From: Candidatus Woesebacteria bacterium RIFCSPLOWO2_01_FULL_39_10
GTDB taxonomy: Bacteria; Patescibacteriota; Microgenomatia; UBA8517
Direction: 5' to 3'
Length of the DNA stretch: 38,809 nucleotides
NCBI GenBank assembly: GCA_001793015.1
Contig: MGHC01000029.1
Location: 15,381-54,189 of the forward strand
Numbering within the stretch: position 1 is the stretch's first letter; every line of letters starts with the position of its first letter. Below, piece after piece: positions 18,343-26,000 of the stretch. The position numbers and the translations under genes were made by a program. The notes beneath the pieces are model-generated. The model saw only the letters and a list, made by a program, of their open reading frames with translations, did no database searches and was not told where the DNA came from.

Positions 18343-18678
18343 TCATGATTCTGTAAACAATTTACGAACCTTCAGTAAAATGGCGCTCTTTTTACTTGCT
18401 GTTAATTCTCCAGCCTTACCCTTAAGAATAGACGCATCAGCAGTAAATAGCTTATCTGGCCTTACGAAGCTTTTCAATGGAAGCATTCCTTGTGCAAAAT
18501 CGGATTGTTCAACACTAATCGCAGTTTTACTTGAATATGATTTTGAGGTGATTTGGCATAAAATCAAATTTCCAAATTCAACTTGAGCTAATACTAAGGC
18601 TGGACGAATCTTCTTTCCTTTCAGATTAGAAAATGGAAAGGAAACTAAGACAACACTTCCTACCGTAAAGATTTCCAT
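18343..18678 (-). CDS. MazF/PemK-family toxin (endoribonuclease)
   Basis: GSVVLVSFPFSNLKGKKIRPALVLA...LILCQITSKSYSS...SFVRPDKLFT. Confidence 0.9.
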   Translation of the reverse strand: MEIFTVGSVVLVSFPFSNLKGKKIRPALVLAQVEFGNLILCQITSKSYSSKTAISVEQSDFAQGMLPLKSFVRPDKLFTADASILKGKAGELTASKKSAILLKVRKLFTES

Positions 18679-18899
18679 GCTTCATCCTCTTCTGGTCTAT
18701 CCCAATCCGTTCCCAGCGATTTCTCTGATAATAATAGAGTATCATTTACTATACTCTCCTTCAGTTTTGCTGGAATAATTCTTATTTCCCCCTTTTTAAC
18801 CTCTAATTCAACTTCATTATCTAAACCACTTTCATCAAGCAATATTTTAGGAATACGTATGCCTCTAGAATTTCCTATAGATATAATTGTAGTTATCAT
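18660..18899 (-). CDS. AbrB/MazE-family antitoxin
   Basis: ISIGNSRGIRIPKILLDESGL swapped-hairpin motif; C-terminus DWDRPEEDEAWKSLR; overlaps the toxin gene. Confidence 0.9.
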   Translation of the reverse strand: MITTIISIGNSRGIRIPKILLDESGLDNEVELEVKKGEIRIIPAKLKESIVNDTLLLSEKSLGTDWDRPEEDEAWKSLR

Positions 18900-19005
18900 A
18901 TGTAATTACATTGTATATACACACTAACATCATGTCAAGCCCTAATTGAATTGAAGGTTCGAATCCGAGATGGGTGTTTTTGCTGCAGGACAGGGATTCG
19001 CTACG

Positions 19006-19074
19006 CTCACTCAGGACATTCGACATTATACATAGGGCCGAAGGCCATGAGCGACCGAAAGGAGTCGAATGGCT
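19006..19074. repeat. ~69-bp repeat, copy 1
   Basis: ctcactcaggacattcgacattatacatagggccgaaggccatgagcgaccgaaaggagtcgaatggctg; two substitutions relative to 20167-20236. Confidence 0.9.
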
Positions 19075-19172
19075 GGCGACTGTAGACGCTATTCGAACCT
19101 ATTTTATCACGACAAAAGAGCCTGTTTTTATCCCCTCTTTTGTATAGCTAGCTTTCGAGATATTATTTATAT

Positions 19173-20054
19173 ATGTCGGAAAGTGCTGTAGGAATAACTT
19201 ATGAAGCCGCTTATTGTTATGGGCTAAGGCAATTTACTGATTACAGATGCCTGGACTTAGCCAATCCTGAACTGTTTTTTTGGTTAATAAGTATTGCCCT
19301 AATTATTGTTCTAGCTGCAATTGTTTTCCTTCTTATTAGAGCCTGGCGAAATAAAAAATTACCTGTGTTATATAAGATATTAATCAGTTTTTTAGGTCTA
19401 ACGTGTATTCTTATTCTGTTTTATGTAGAGATTTGGAACCTTGAGCATACGTCTTATAGAAAAATTGGTAGGCTTTGGGAAGATTTAGAGACAAGTTCAC
19501 AAATAAGACAGGTGGATATTCCCAGTTACGCCATAGAAACAGCAAATAATCTCATTATCGATCAGACCGGAAGAGAAAGATTTTATAAGGATATAAAATA
19601 TAACGAGCAGGAAACGAAAAAAGTTAATATAGCAAAAGTATTAGGGAAAGCCACTTACCAAGTATACAAAATTGCTTATAATTATACTCCTCTAGAGATT
19701 TTAAACGGGTCTTCGGAAGACTCTCTCTTTTATGTAGATATAGTAGATATAGACTCACCTTATTACGAACAACATAAAATTATTCGAACAAGAATAGTAA
19801 ATAACCATTTACCTAGATGTACTGCAGACCCGTCTTTATGCGACTTTCACCTAACGCGCAAGGAAGCAATTCAGATTGCAAATAAAAATGGCTTTAAAGC
19901 GACGGATTTAAGTGTAAGCTGGAATTCTTGGGAATATCAAAAATTAACAATAAAGTTAACGAGTTGTGCTGAAAATAAAGCTATGTATTTAGATTATCGA
20001 GATGGCAGTGTAATTAAATTTCAGGACGAAGTAATCTGTGGCGGTGTGTTTTAA
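19173..20054 (+). CDS. Hypothetical membrane protein
   Basis: ORF with two predicted hydrophobic segments (LFFWLISIALIIVLAAIVFLLI; VLYKILISFLGLTCILILFYV). Confidence 0.7.
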   Translation: MSESAVGITYEAAYCYGLRQFTDYRCLDLANPELFFWLISIALIIVLAAIVFLLIRAWRNKKLPVLYKILISFLGLTCILILFYVEIWNLEHTSYRKIGRLWEDLETSSQIRQVDIPSYAIETANNLIIDQTGRERFYKDIKYNEQETKKVNIAKVLGKATYQVYKIAYNYTPLEILNGSSEDSLFYVDIVDIDSPYYEQHKIIRTRIVNNHLPRCTADPSLCDFHLTRKEAIQIANKNGFKATDLSVSWNSWEYQKLTIKLTSCAENKAMYLDYRDGSVIKFQDEVICGGVF

Positions 20055-20166
20055 TTCTTGCCACACACGTCGGTTGCAACAAAGGAAACGCTTCAAAAGT
20101 CGAGCTGCGGGACAGGGTATCCTTCGATTCGTCATGAGCGGTTCGACTTTGCTCACCGTCGAATGA

Positions 20167-20236
20167 CTCACTCAGGACATTCGACATTATATATAGGGCC
20201 GAAGGCCATGAGCGACTGAAAGGAGTCGAATGGCTG
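20167..20236. repeat. ~69-bp repeat, copy 2, running into the 3' end of tRNA-Gln
   Basis: Same sequence as 19006-19074; its last bases tggctg are the tRNA-Gln CCA tail, discriminator and first acceptor bases (reverse strand). Confidence 0.9.
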
Positions 20237-20304
20237 CGGGGCTAGGATTTGAACCTAGATTGCGCGGTTCAGAGCCGCGATGCCTACCATTAGCAGACCC
20301 CGCA
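20231..20304 (-). tRNA. tRNA-Gln (CUG), CCA encoded
   Basis: Acceptor TGCGGGG/CCCCGCA, anticodon arm CGCGG-CTCTGAA-CCGCG, T-arm CTAGG-TTCAAAT-CCTAG, discriminator G then CCA. Confidence 0.93.
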
Positions 20305-20418
20305 ATAAAGAGATCAGGAAACCTTGTTATTTTATCACAAACTGAACCTAAACCGAATTGGTGATGGAGTTGAAAGCGGACTTTTCAAGTTAATCTCCAA
20401 GATGATAAAGTTAAGTTA

Positions 20419-20706
20419 ATGGTAAAAGGGATAATAATAATTTCTTTCAGTGTTTTTTCTATTGTTCTTTTACTATTTAGTGTTTGGATGAACTTCACAC
20501 CCGGTCATTTTCAAAGGGAATATTGCGGATGTAGGGTTGGTTATTTCACTTTTGAGGAAATGAGGGTACAAGAAGTAAGAGCAAATCAAATCTATCCGGT
20601 AAACGGACAAGGCGGTAAGTATGAGAAACCTCAGTGCCCGGTTTGTTACGGAAACTTCAAGGCTGTAATTGGTGAAGCACTATCACGTCTGGACTCCTTC
20701 AAATAG
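20419..20706 (+). CDS. Hypothetical protein with N-terminal membrane anchor
   Basis: 95-aa ORF, hydrophobic N-terminus followed by Cys-rich segments (YCGCRVGY, CPVCYG). Confidence 0.6.
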   Translation: MVKGIIIISFSVFSIVLLLFSVWMNFTPGHFQREYCGCRVGYFTFEEMRVQEVRANQIYPVNGQGGKYEKPQCPVCYGNFKAVIGEALSRLDSFK

Positions 20707-20709
20707 TTC

Positions 20710-21489
20710 TTAAAATAACCCAGCTTGTTTAGTTGGTGTGTCTTTTGGATAGGAGAAATCGACCTCGACTTTTTGTAAGGTGTTCCATTTATCTTTAAGA
20801 AGAAGGTGTCCGTTTTGAAGCGCGTAGTCGTAAATATCTCGGGTAATTAACACATCTGCCTCGCAATATTTTTTTAATTTTTCCAAACTTTCCTTATCTC
20901 CCTTTTGCCAATAATATACGGCATTTATTCCCACATCCGTTTTTTCCCGATCCAGTGTTTCTTTTGCGATTGCGTCCAAGGCGATTCGATGACCAAAGAC
21001 TTCTTTGACTTTTTGCATAATGTCAAAGTGTGGAAGTTTTTGAAAAGGGAAGTTGGTGTATGGAGAAAGAGCGGGAATATCAAATCCAAGCGAATTAAAT
21101 CCAATTATCCTATCAGCACTTTGGAAAAGCGGCCACATTTTATCCCCCTTCGCGAAATACCCTGGGCGTATGCCCGCGGATGAACGCGAAGAATATTTCG
21201 CTTCGGTCGAACGTCGCCAAAGGCTTTGCCGACGGCGCGAGGGATTTCTCTCCCTACGAAGCGAGGGAGATTCATCAAAATCCTTTTCCCAGAAGCTTTG
21301 CATTTTGCCTTCGACTACGCTCAGGACAGTGTGTCCTTCGATAGTTCGATTTTGCTCACCACTAAAGCTTTCATCAATTTTTCTTGAATAAACTGAAACA
21401 ATTGAGACTCCAAGATCAGCTGGGTTAAATCCCTCAATATCTCCAAAAAGTTTCTTCGTTTCAACATCGAAAAATACTTCCGAAAGCAT
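20710..21489 (-). CDS. RNase H-like 3'-5' exonuclease (DEDD type) containing in-frame repeat insertions
   Basis: Exo I FFDVETKK, Exo II RIIGFNSLGFDIPAL, Exo III YCEADVLITRDIYDYA; repeat-encoded SPSLRRERNPSRRRQSLWRRSTEAKYSS... lies between Exo I and Exo II. Confidence 0.85.
   Translation of the reverse strand: MLSEVFFDVETKKLFGDIEGFNPADLGVSIVSVYSRKIDESFSGEQNRTIEGHTVLSVVEGKMQSFWEKDFDESPSLRRERNPSRRRQSLWRRSTEAKYSSRSSAGIRPGYFAKGDKMWPLFQSADRIIGFNSLGFDIPALSPYTNFPFQKLPHFDIMQKVKEVFGHRIALDAIAKETLDREKTDVGINAVYYWQKGDKESLEKLKKYCEADVLITRDIYDYALQNGHLLLKDKWNTLQKVEVDFSYPKDTPTKQAGLF
21138..21275 (-). repeat. Modular palindromic element, copy C (138 bp), in frame within the exonuclease gene
   Basis: Reverse complement ATGAATCTCCCTCGCTTCG...CGTCGGCAAAGCCTTTGGCGACGTTCGACCGAAGCGAA...CGCGAAGGGGGATAAAA; lacks the first two hairpins of A and B. 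Confidence 0.95.
21308..21360. repeat. REP-like repeat within the exonuclease gene
   Basis: ccttcgactacgctcaggacagtgtgtccttcgatagttcgattttgctcacc; related to 18121-18158 and 20119-20190. Confidence 0.8.
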
Positions 21490-21639
21490 GTGAAGAATAT
21501 TATATCAAGCTTAAATGGAATATTTTTAATCTGAGACTTTTTACCTACTTACAAAAAGAATATCCGCGCACCAGAATTGCTTCGTAATACGGCGCGGGAC
21601 TTCGCATTCGGAAGGTCACGACCGGGTGATTTTGGATTA

Positions 21640-21855
21640 TTACGCTGTTGTAAAAAATTTTTCCTTAACTTCTTTGGGTAATTCCTTGGAAGCAATATTA
21701 AAGAATTTTGAGGCTTTCAAGATTTCTAATGACACAGGAGAATTCTCTTTGTCAACTTCAAGTATTGCGTTTTCAACTTCAAATGAATCATCTACAGGTT
21801 TTGTCGAAAACCTGATAACTAGGATATCGTCATCTTTGTAGTATTTCAGCTTCAT
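21640..21855 (-). CDS. DUF2283-like protein (putative antitoxin)
   Basis: MKLKYYKDDDILVIRFSTKPVDDSFEVENAILEVDKENSPVSLEIL pattern. Confidence 0.8.
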   Translation of the reverse strand: MKLKYYKDDDILVIRFSTKPVDDSFEVENAILEVDKENSPVSLEILKASKFFNIASKELPKEVKEKFFTTA

Positions 21856-22103
21856 TTGTATCGCTGCTTTCTGGCTATATGAAATGTTATTACTTTGATT
21901 CCAACCTCAATTATATCATAGATTATTCTAACGTCGTGTTCTTGGTCAATTTGGTCAACTACAGCAAAATTTCCGTATTTTGTCTTGGATCTAGATCTTG
22001 GATTTTCTAAAAATTTCCTTAATTTTCTTTTGGTGATTTTGAATTTCTTGATATCTTTACGCTTGAGTTTCTCTTCGGCGTGTTTTGTTAATATAACTTT
22101 CAT
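21852..22103 (-). CDS. DUF4258-like protein (putative toxin)
   Basis: MKVILTKHAEEKLKRKDI...VRIIYDII..IKVITFH; start trimmed from 22169 to 22103; overlaps both neighbours by 4 bp. Confidence 0.75.
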   Translation of the reverse strand: MKVILTKHAEEKLKRKDIKKFKITKRKLRKFLENPRSRSKTKYGNFAVVDQIDQEHDVRIIYDIIEVGIKVITFHIARKQRYK

Positions 22104-23356
22104 TTCCCTATGAATAAGATTACATTGGGTAAGTTGCGGCCGGGGCCGATTTTGTAGCCTCCGCTCCATAAAGCAGTTGAACCACCGTCGTCGAGATTTA
22201 GAGCATTTTCCATACCCATTGTCCGAAGTACACGTGCGGCTTCAGCAACAGTTGCTGAATGAACAACACCTATATAAACAGTATTTCCTTTGTTTGCAAC
22301 AAAACTTCTGCCTCCTTTAGAACCTTTTTTGGGATCGTCATCTCCTCCGAATGCAATATTTCCGCCTTGTACTAGCATTGGAAAATTCGAGAGCATACTG
22401 TCAATTCCAGTATCTCTACCCCATTGCGATGCCTGTCCCACGAAACGGATATATGAACCACCAAAAATAACTGCTGGATTGTTGCTGTAGACATTATTTC
22501 CAGAATTAAAGTAGGTTTTTTTATAATTCATCACCAAAAGATCGTAAGTGTTAGTTTTTCCAGCACATGAAGGGTATTCGGCAGGGCAAAAGTAGCTGCC
22601 GTTTACTCCTGCGTATGCACCGTTTCTGGAAACATATGTTGCTAAAGGAAGAACCGGGCAATCATTCGAACAATCGCTATCAGAGGCTGTATCTACAATT
22701 ACTTTTGTTGAACCCAAATCTCCTGCAACAATACTTACTAAGTATGAACCAAGTCCTTCAACAGCAACTTGCTGACGACTGTATCCAGCACCCGGTGGAG
22801 CATTATTCTGGGGAACATTAGCAGGAATTGTGAATGACGTAGCAAGTTCTTCTTCTTCTTTTTTGATTGCCGCTGTAATTTGGGAAAGCACATCGTTGGC
22901 GCCACTAAAATCTCTTTGGGAAATTTTAAATAAGACATCAGCATATTGTTTCTCGAGAGCGAGAGTGTCTTTTGATTTTGATCTTAAGTCGAGTAAATCC
23001 TCATAAACAGCAATTGATTGATTGAATGTTTTTTGCATGGTCGCAATTTCCTTTTGCAGCTCTTCATTTTTCTTTTGAGGGTCTTGATTTTTCAGTTCTT
23101 CCAACTCTTTGGCAATTTTTTCCAATTCAACCAAATTCTTATCTTTTTCTTCTGTTAAATTTTGGACGATTGTGGTGAGAGTTGTTATTTTTCTATTTGC
23201 AAAAAGATAGCCGACCGCCAGGATAATTATTAGAATAACTATTATTGGAATGTGCTTGTCGGGTTTAAAACGAAACTTTGCAAGCTTATATTTGGGTAAA
23301 TTTATCCCCCTTCGCGAAATACCTTGGGCGTAAGCTTGAGTGAGATTCATTTTCAC
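22100..23356 (-). CDS. Phosphodiester glycosidase (NAGPA-domain) family protein with coiled coil and transmembrane anchor
   Basis: GAYAGVNGSYFCPAEYPSC, NLDDGGSTALWSGG; transmembrane segment IPIIVILIIILAVGYLFA. Confidence 0.88.
   Translation of the reverse strand: MKMNLTQAYAQGISRRGINLPKYKLAKFRFKPDKHIPIIVILIIILAVGYLFANRKITTLTTIVQNLTEEKDKNLVELEKIAKELEELKNQDPQKKNEELQKEIATMQKTFNQSIAVYEDLLDLRSKSKDTLALEKQYADVLFKISQRDFSGANDVLSQITAAIKKEEEELATSFTIPANVPQNNAPPGAGYSRQQVAVEGLGSYLVSIVAGDLGSTKVIVDTASDSDCSNDCPVLPLATYVSRNGAYAGVNGSYFCPAEYPSCAGKTNTYDLLVMNYKKTYFNSGNNVYSNNPAVIFGGSYIRFVGQASQWGRDTGIDSMLSNFPMLVQGGNIAFGGDDDPKKGSKGGRSFVANKGNTVYIGVVHSATVAEAARVLRTMGMENALNLDDGGSTALWSGGYKIGPGRNLPNVILFIGK
23301..23350 (-). 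repeat. Modular palindromic element, minimal copy D (~50 bp), encoding the N-terminus of the NAGPA-domain protein
   Basis: Reverse complement ATGAATCTCACTCAAGCTTACGCCCAAGGTATTTCGCGAAGGGGGATAAA shares both termini with copies A-C. Confidence 0.85.
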
Positions 23357-23417
23357 AGGTACTTCTCAGAATAATGCAAAAGATCAGATATTTTCAACTA
23401 GGTAAAGTTTTGTTGCG

Positions 23418-24140
23418 ATGGTTGCGGTTACTGAACTACACTTAATAATAATGTTGTATCTAGCCCTCTTTTTTCTACAACTTTCTGCAATATATTTTCT
23501 TTCGCGACGACTCAATCATGAGCTTATTCAATTCTTTTATCATTTGACAAAAAGTAAAAGTTGGGCAGTATACCTATTTTCAATCGTATTTTTGCCCGGG
23601 ACATTTATACACGAAATATCCCATTTTTTGGCAGCACTTTTTCTTTTAGTACCCGTGGGTAAGTTGGAAATTATTCCTCAATTTGACGAATTGGAAAAAG
23701 GAGTTGAATTGGGAAGCGTTTCTATCGGGAAAACCGATCCCGTGCGCAGATTTTTAATAGGAATTGCACCTTTTATTTTTGGAACAGGACTGATTTTAGC
23801 TACTACCTATTTAGTATTCATGAACCCGCCTGCGCAGGCAGGTCGATTCATAGATACAAAATGGGGGTTAGTGTTTGCAGGATATGCAATCTTTTGTGTT
23901 GGAAACTCGATGTTTGCAAGCAAAAAAGATCTAGAAGGCGCATTCACTTTAGCAATATTTCTTTTGATAGCTTTCTCGTTCGCCTACGTTCTTGGTATCC
24001 GAATCCCTGCCGTAAACTTCGAACTTATTTTTTCAGAAGGATTTATTAATGTACTCAGAATTGCTAACACTTTTTTGCTCGTCCCAGTTCTTTTAGACCT
24101 AGTTGTTCTTTTTCTTTTAAAACCGTTAAGAAGAAGATAA
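23418..24140 (+). CDS. Integral membrane metalloprotease-like protein (M50-like, HExxH)
   Basis: TFIHEISHFLAALFL plus several hydrophobic segments. Confidence 0.7.
   Translation: MVAVTELHLIIMLYLALFFLQLSAIYFLSRRLNHELIQFFYHLTKSKSWAVYLFSIVFLPGTFIHEISHFLAALFLLVPVGKLEIIPQFDELEKGVELGSVSIGKTDPVRRFLIGIAPFIFGTGLILATTYLVFMNPPAQAGRFIDTKWGLVFAGYAIFCVGNSMFASKKDLEGAFTLAIFLLIAFSFAYVLGIRIPAVNFELIFSEGFINVLRIANTFLLVPVLLDLVVLFLLKPLRRR
23825..23843. repeat. Short GC-rich palindrome in frame within the membrane metalloprotease gene
   Basis: cccGCCTGCGCAGGCaggt encoding PPAQAGR. Confidence 0.75.
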
Positions 24141-24161
24141 AGATTATTTGATAGATGCTGG

Positions 24162-24167
24162 TATAAT
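24162..24167 (+). promoter_or_regulatory. Extended -10 promoter (TGgTATAAT) very close to the deformylase start codon
   Basis: tgctggTATAATcctgataatATG; only 9 nt between the -10 box and the ATG. Confidence 0.55.
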
Positions 24168-24176
24168 CCTGATAAT

Positions 24177-24836
24177 ATGACTAAGTGGAAACCCACTCCT
24201 TCTTTTGTTAAGCATAAAAGGGAAGTTTTTAAAAATGAAATTAATATAAGTAGTTTTATTTATAAAATTGGTGAGTCGAAAAAATTAAGGCTTCCTTCGA
24301 AAGAAATTCCAGTTACAAAAATAACTTCATCCGAAACAAAAGAAAAAATAAACTATTTAAAAAAATGTTTATTAAATTATAGAAAGTTAACTGGGTATGG
24401 AAGGGGCGTCACTGCCGTGCAGGTAGGAATTCCCGAGCGGTTTTCAGTTATTTATAAAGGACAAACAATTACGAATATTAAAAATAAGAAAGATGTAACT
24501 GATAAAAATATACAAGTAATAATAAATCCTAAGATCACTAAGAAGTCGAAACATCTTCTTAACTACCCAGAAAGCTGCATGAGTGCAAGTCCTGTTATAG
24601 TTCCAACAATCCGTCCTTCCTGGATAGAATTTGATTATTACGACGAAGAAGGAAATTTAAAACATTGGGATACGAAAGACGAAACTGATGTTGGTAAGAT
24701 GATGAATAGGGTATTCATGCATGAATTTGATCATATGGAAGGTATAGTAAACGTAGACATCGTAAAAGATCCTAGCAAAATTATTTTATGGTCTGACCCA
24801 GATTTTTACAAAAATGCGGAGTTTACAAAAGTATAA
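24177..24836 (+). CDS. def: Peptide deformylase-like protein
   Basis: [10 protein letters not shown] (motif 1), ESCMS (motif 2, EGCLS variant), HEFDH (motif 3). Confidence 0.88.
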   Translation: MTKWKPTPSFVKHKREVFKNEINISSFIYKIGESKKLRLPSKEIPVTKITSSETKEKINYLKKCLLNYRKLTGYGRGVTAVQVGIPERFSVIYKGQTITNIKNKKDVTDKNIQVIINPKITKKSKHLLNYPESCMSASPVIVPTIRPSWIEFDYYDEEGNLKHWDTKDETDVGKMMNRVFMHEFDHMEGIVNVDIVKDPSKIILWSDPDFYKNAEFTKV

Positions 24837-24843
24837 TATTTTT

Positions 24844-25260
24844 ATGGGAGGTATGAAATCTAAATCTGAAGAGTATTGGAAGAAAAAACTTACTCCCGAA
24901 CAGTATCGAGTTTTAAGAGAAAAAGATACTGAGCAACCATTCACCGGAAGACTTTTGAATAATAAAGAGGGGGGAATGTATTTTTGCGGGGCCTGCGGGT
25001 CTCCTTTATTTTCCTCTGATACAAAGTACGAATCAGGGACCGGCTGGCCAAGTTTTGTTGATGCTCTTGATAAAGATAAAGTTGAATTGGAAGAAGATAA
25101 TTCTTTGGGTATGCATCGCGTTGAAGTGAAATGCGCAAAGTGCGGAGGGCATCTTGGCCACCTTTTTGACGACGGTCCGACAAAAATGCCTGATGGTAAA
25201 GAGGCGACCGGAAAGAGATATTGTATTAACTCCTGTGCACTTAAATTTAAAGGCAAATAA
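24844..25260 (+). CDS. msrB: Peptide-methionine (R)-S-oxide reductase
   Basis: [51 protein letters not shown]. Confidence 0.96.
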   Translation: MGGMKSKSEEYWKKKLTPEQYRVLREKDTEQPFTGRLLNNKEGGMYFCGACGSPLFSSDTKYESGTGWPSFVDALDKDKVELEEDNSLGMHRVEVKCAKCGGHLGHLFDDGPTKMPDGKEATGKRYCINSCALKFKGK

Positions 25261-26000
25261 TGAATGCTTTATGGGCGATTGTATTGGGAATTTTGCAGGG
25301 ACTGACTGAATTTATCCCGGTGTCTTCTTCGGGGCATTTGGTTTTAGCACAAAGCTTAATTCCGGGTTTTTCTCAACCAGGAATATTATTTGATGTGGTT
25401 CTTCACTTGGGAACTCTTTTTGCAGTTTTCTATTTTTTCAGAAAAACAATTCTAAGGCTCGGTCGAAAATATTATTTACTTCTAATCGTTGGAAGTATTC
25501 CTGCCGCACTGATCGGTTTTTTATTCCAAGAACAACTAGTGTCAACTTTCGGAAACGTTAAAATGGTAGGTTTGGAGTTAATAATTACGGGTGTTTTAAA
25601 TTTATTAATTGACAGATTTGAGGCGAATAAACAAAAAATCTCATTTCTAGACTCTTTTTTGGTTGGTATTTCACAAGCTATAGCCATCATCCCCGGAATT
25701 TCCCGCTCGGGTGCAACAATTTTTAGCGCTGTAAAATTAGGGATTGATAAGAAAAAGGCGGCAGAATTTTCATTCCTTTTGTCAATCCCAGCTATCGCTG
25801 GCGCAAATATACTTCAATTTCTAAGTAACGACGTTTCCTCGCTAGAAAATCCCCTAAATTATGTTATTGGTTTTGCGGCAGCTTTTGTTACAGGATTTTG
25901 GTCGATTAATTTGGTATTAAAGTCTCTGGCAAAGAGAAAGTTTAGCGTATTTGGAGTTTATAGTATTGTCTTGGGATCTATAGTTTTACTCTTTAAGTAA
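25260..26000 (+). CDS. uppP: Undecaprenyl-diphosphatase
   Basis: GILQGLTEFIPVSSSGHLVLAQ and GISRSGATI motifs. Confidence 0.96.
   Translation: MNALWAIVLGILQGLTEFIPVSSSGHLVLAQSLIPGFSQPGILFDVVLHLGTLFAVFYFFRKTILRLGRKYYLLLIVGSIPAALIGFLFQEQLVSTFGNVKMVGLELIITGVLNLLIDRFEANKQKISFLDSFLVGISQAIAIIPGISRSGATIFSAVKLGIDKKKAAEFSFLLSIPAIAGANILQFLSNDVSSLENPLNYVIGFAAAFVTGFWSINLVLKSLAKRKFSVFGVYSIVLGSIVLLFK

Noticed and set aside
17839-21360. Possible CRISPR array in the repeat-rich region
   Set aside because: Repeats are irregularly spaced, variable in length, palindromic and partly inside genes; no regular repeat-spacer periodicity and no cas genes.
3471-23350. Classical IS element or transposon explanation for copies A-D
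   Set aside because: No transposase ORF, no clear terminal inverted repeats and no obvious target-site duplications in the window; at most a non-autonomous element.
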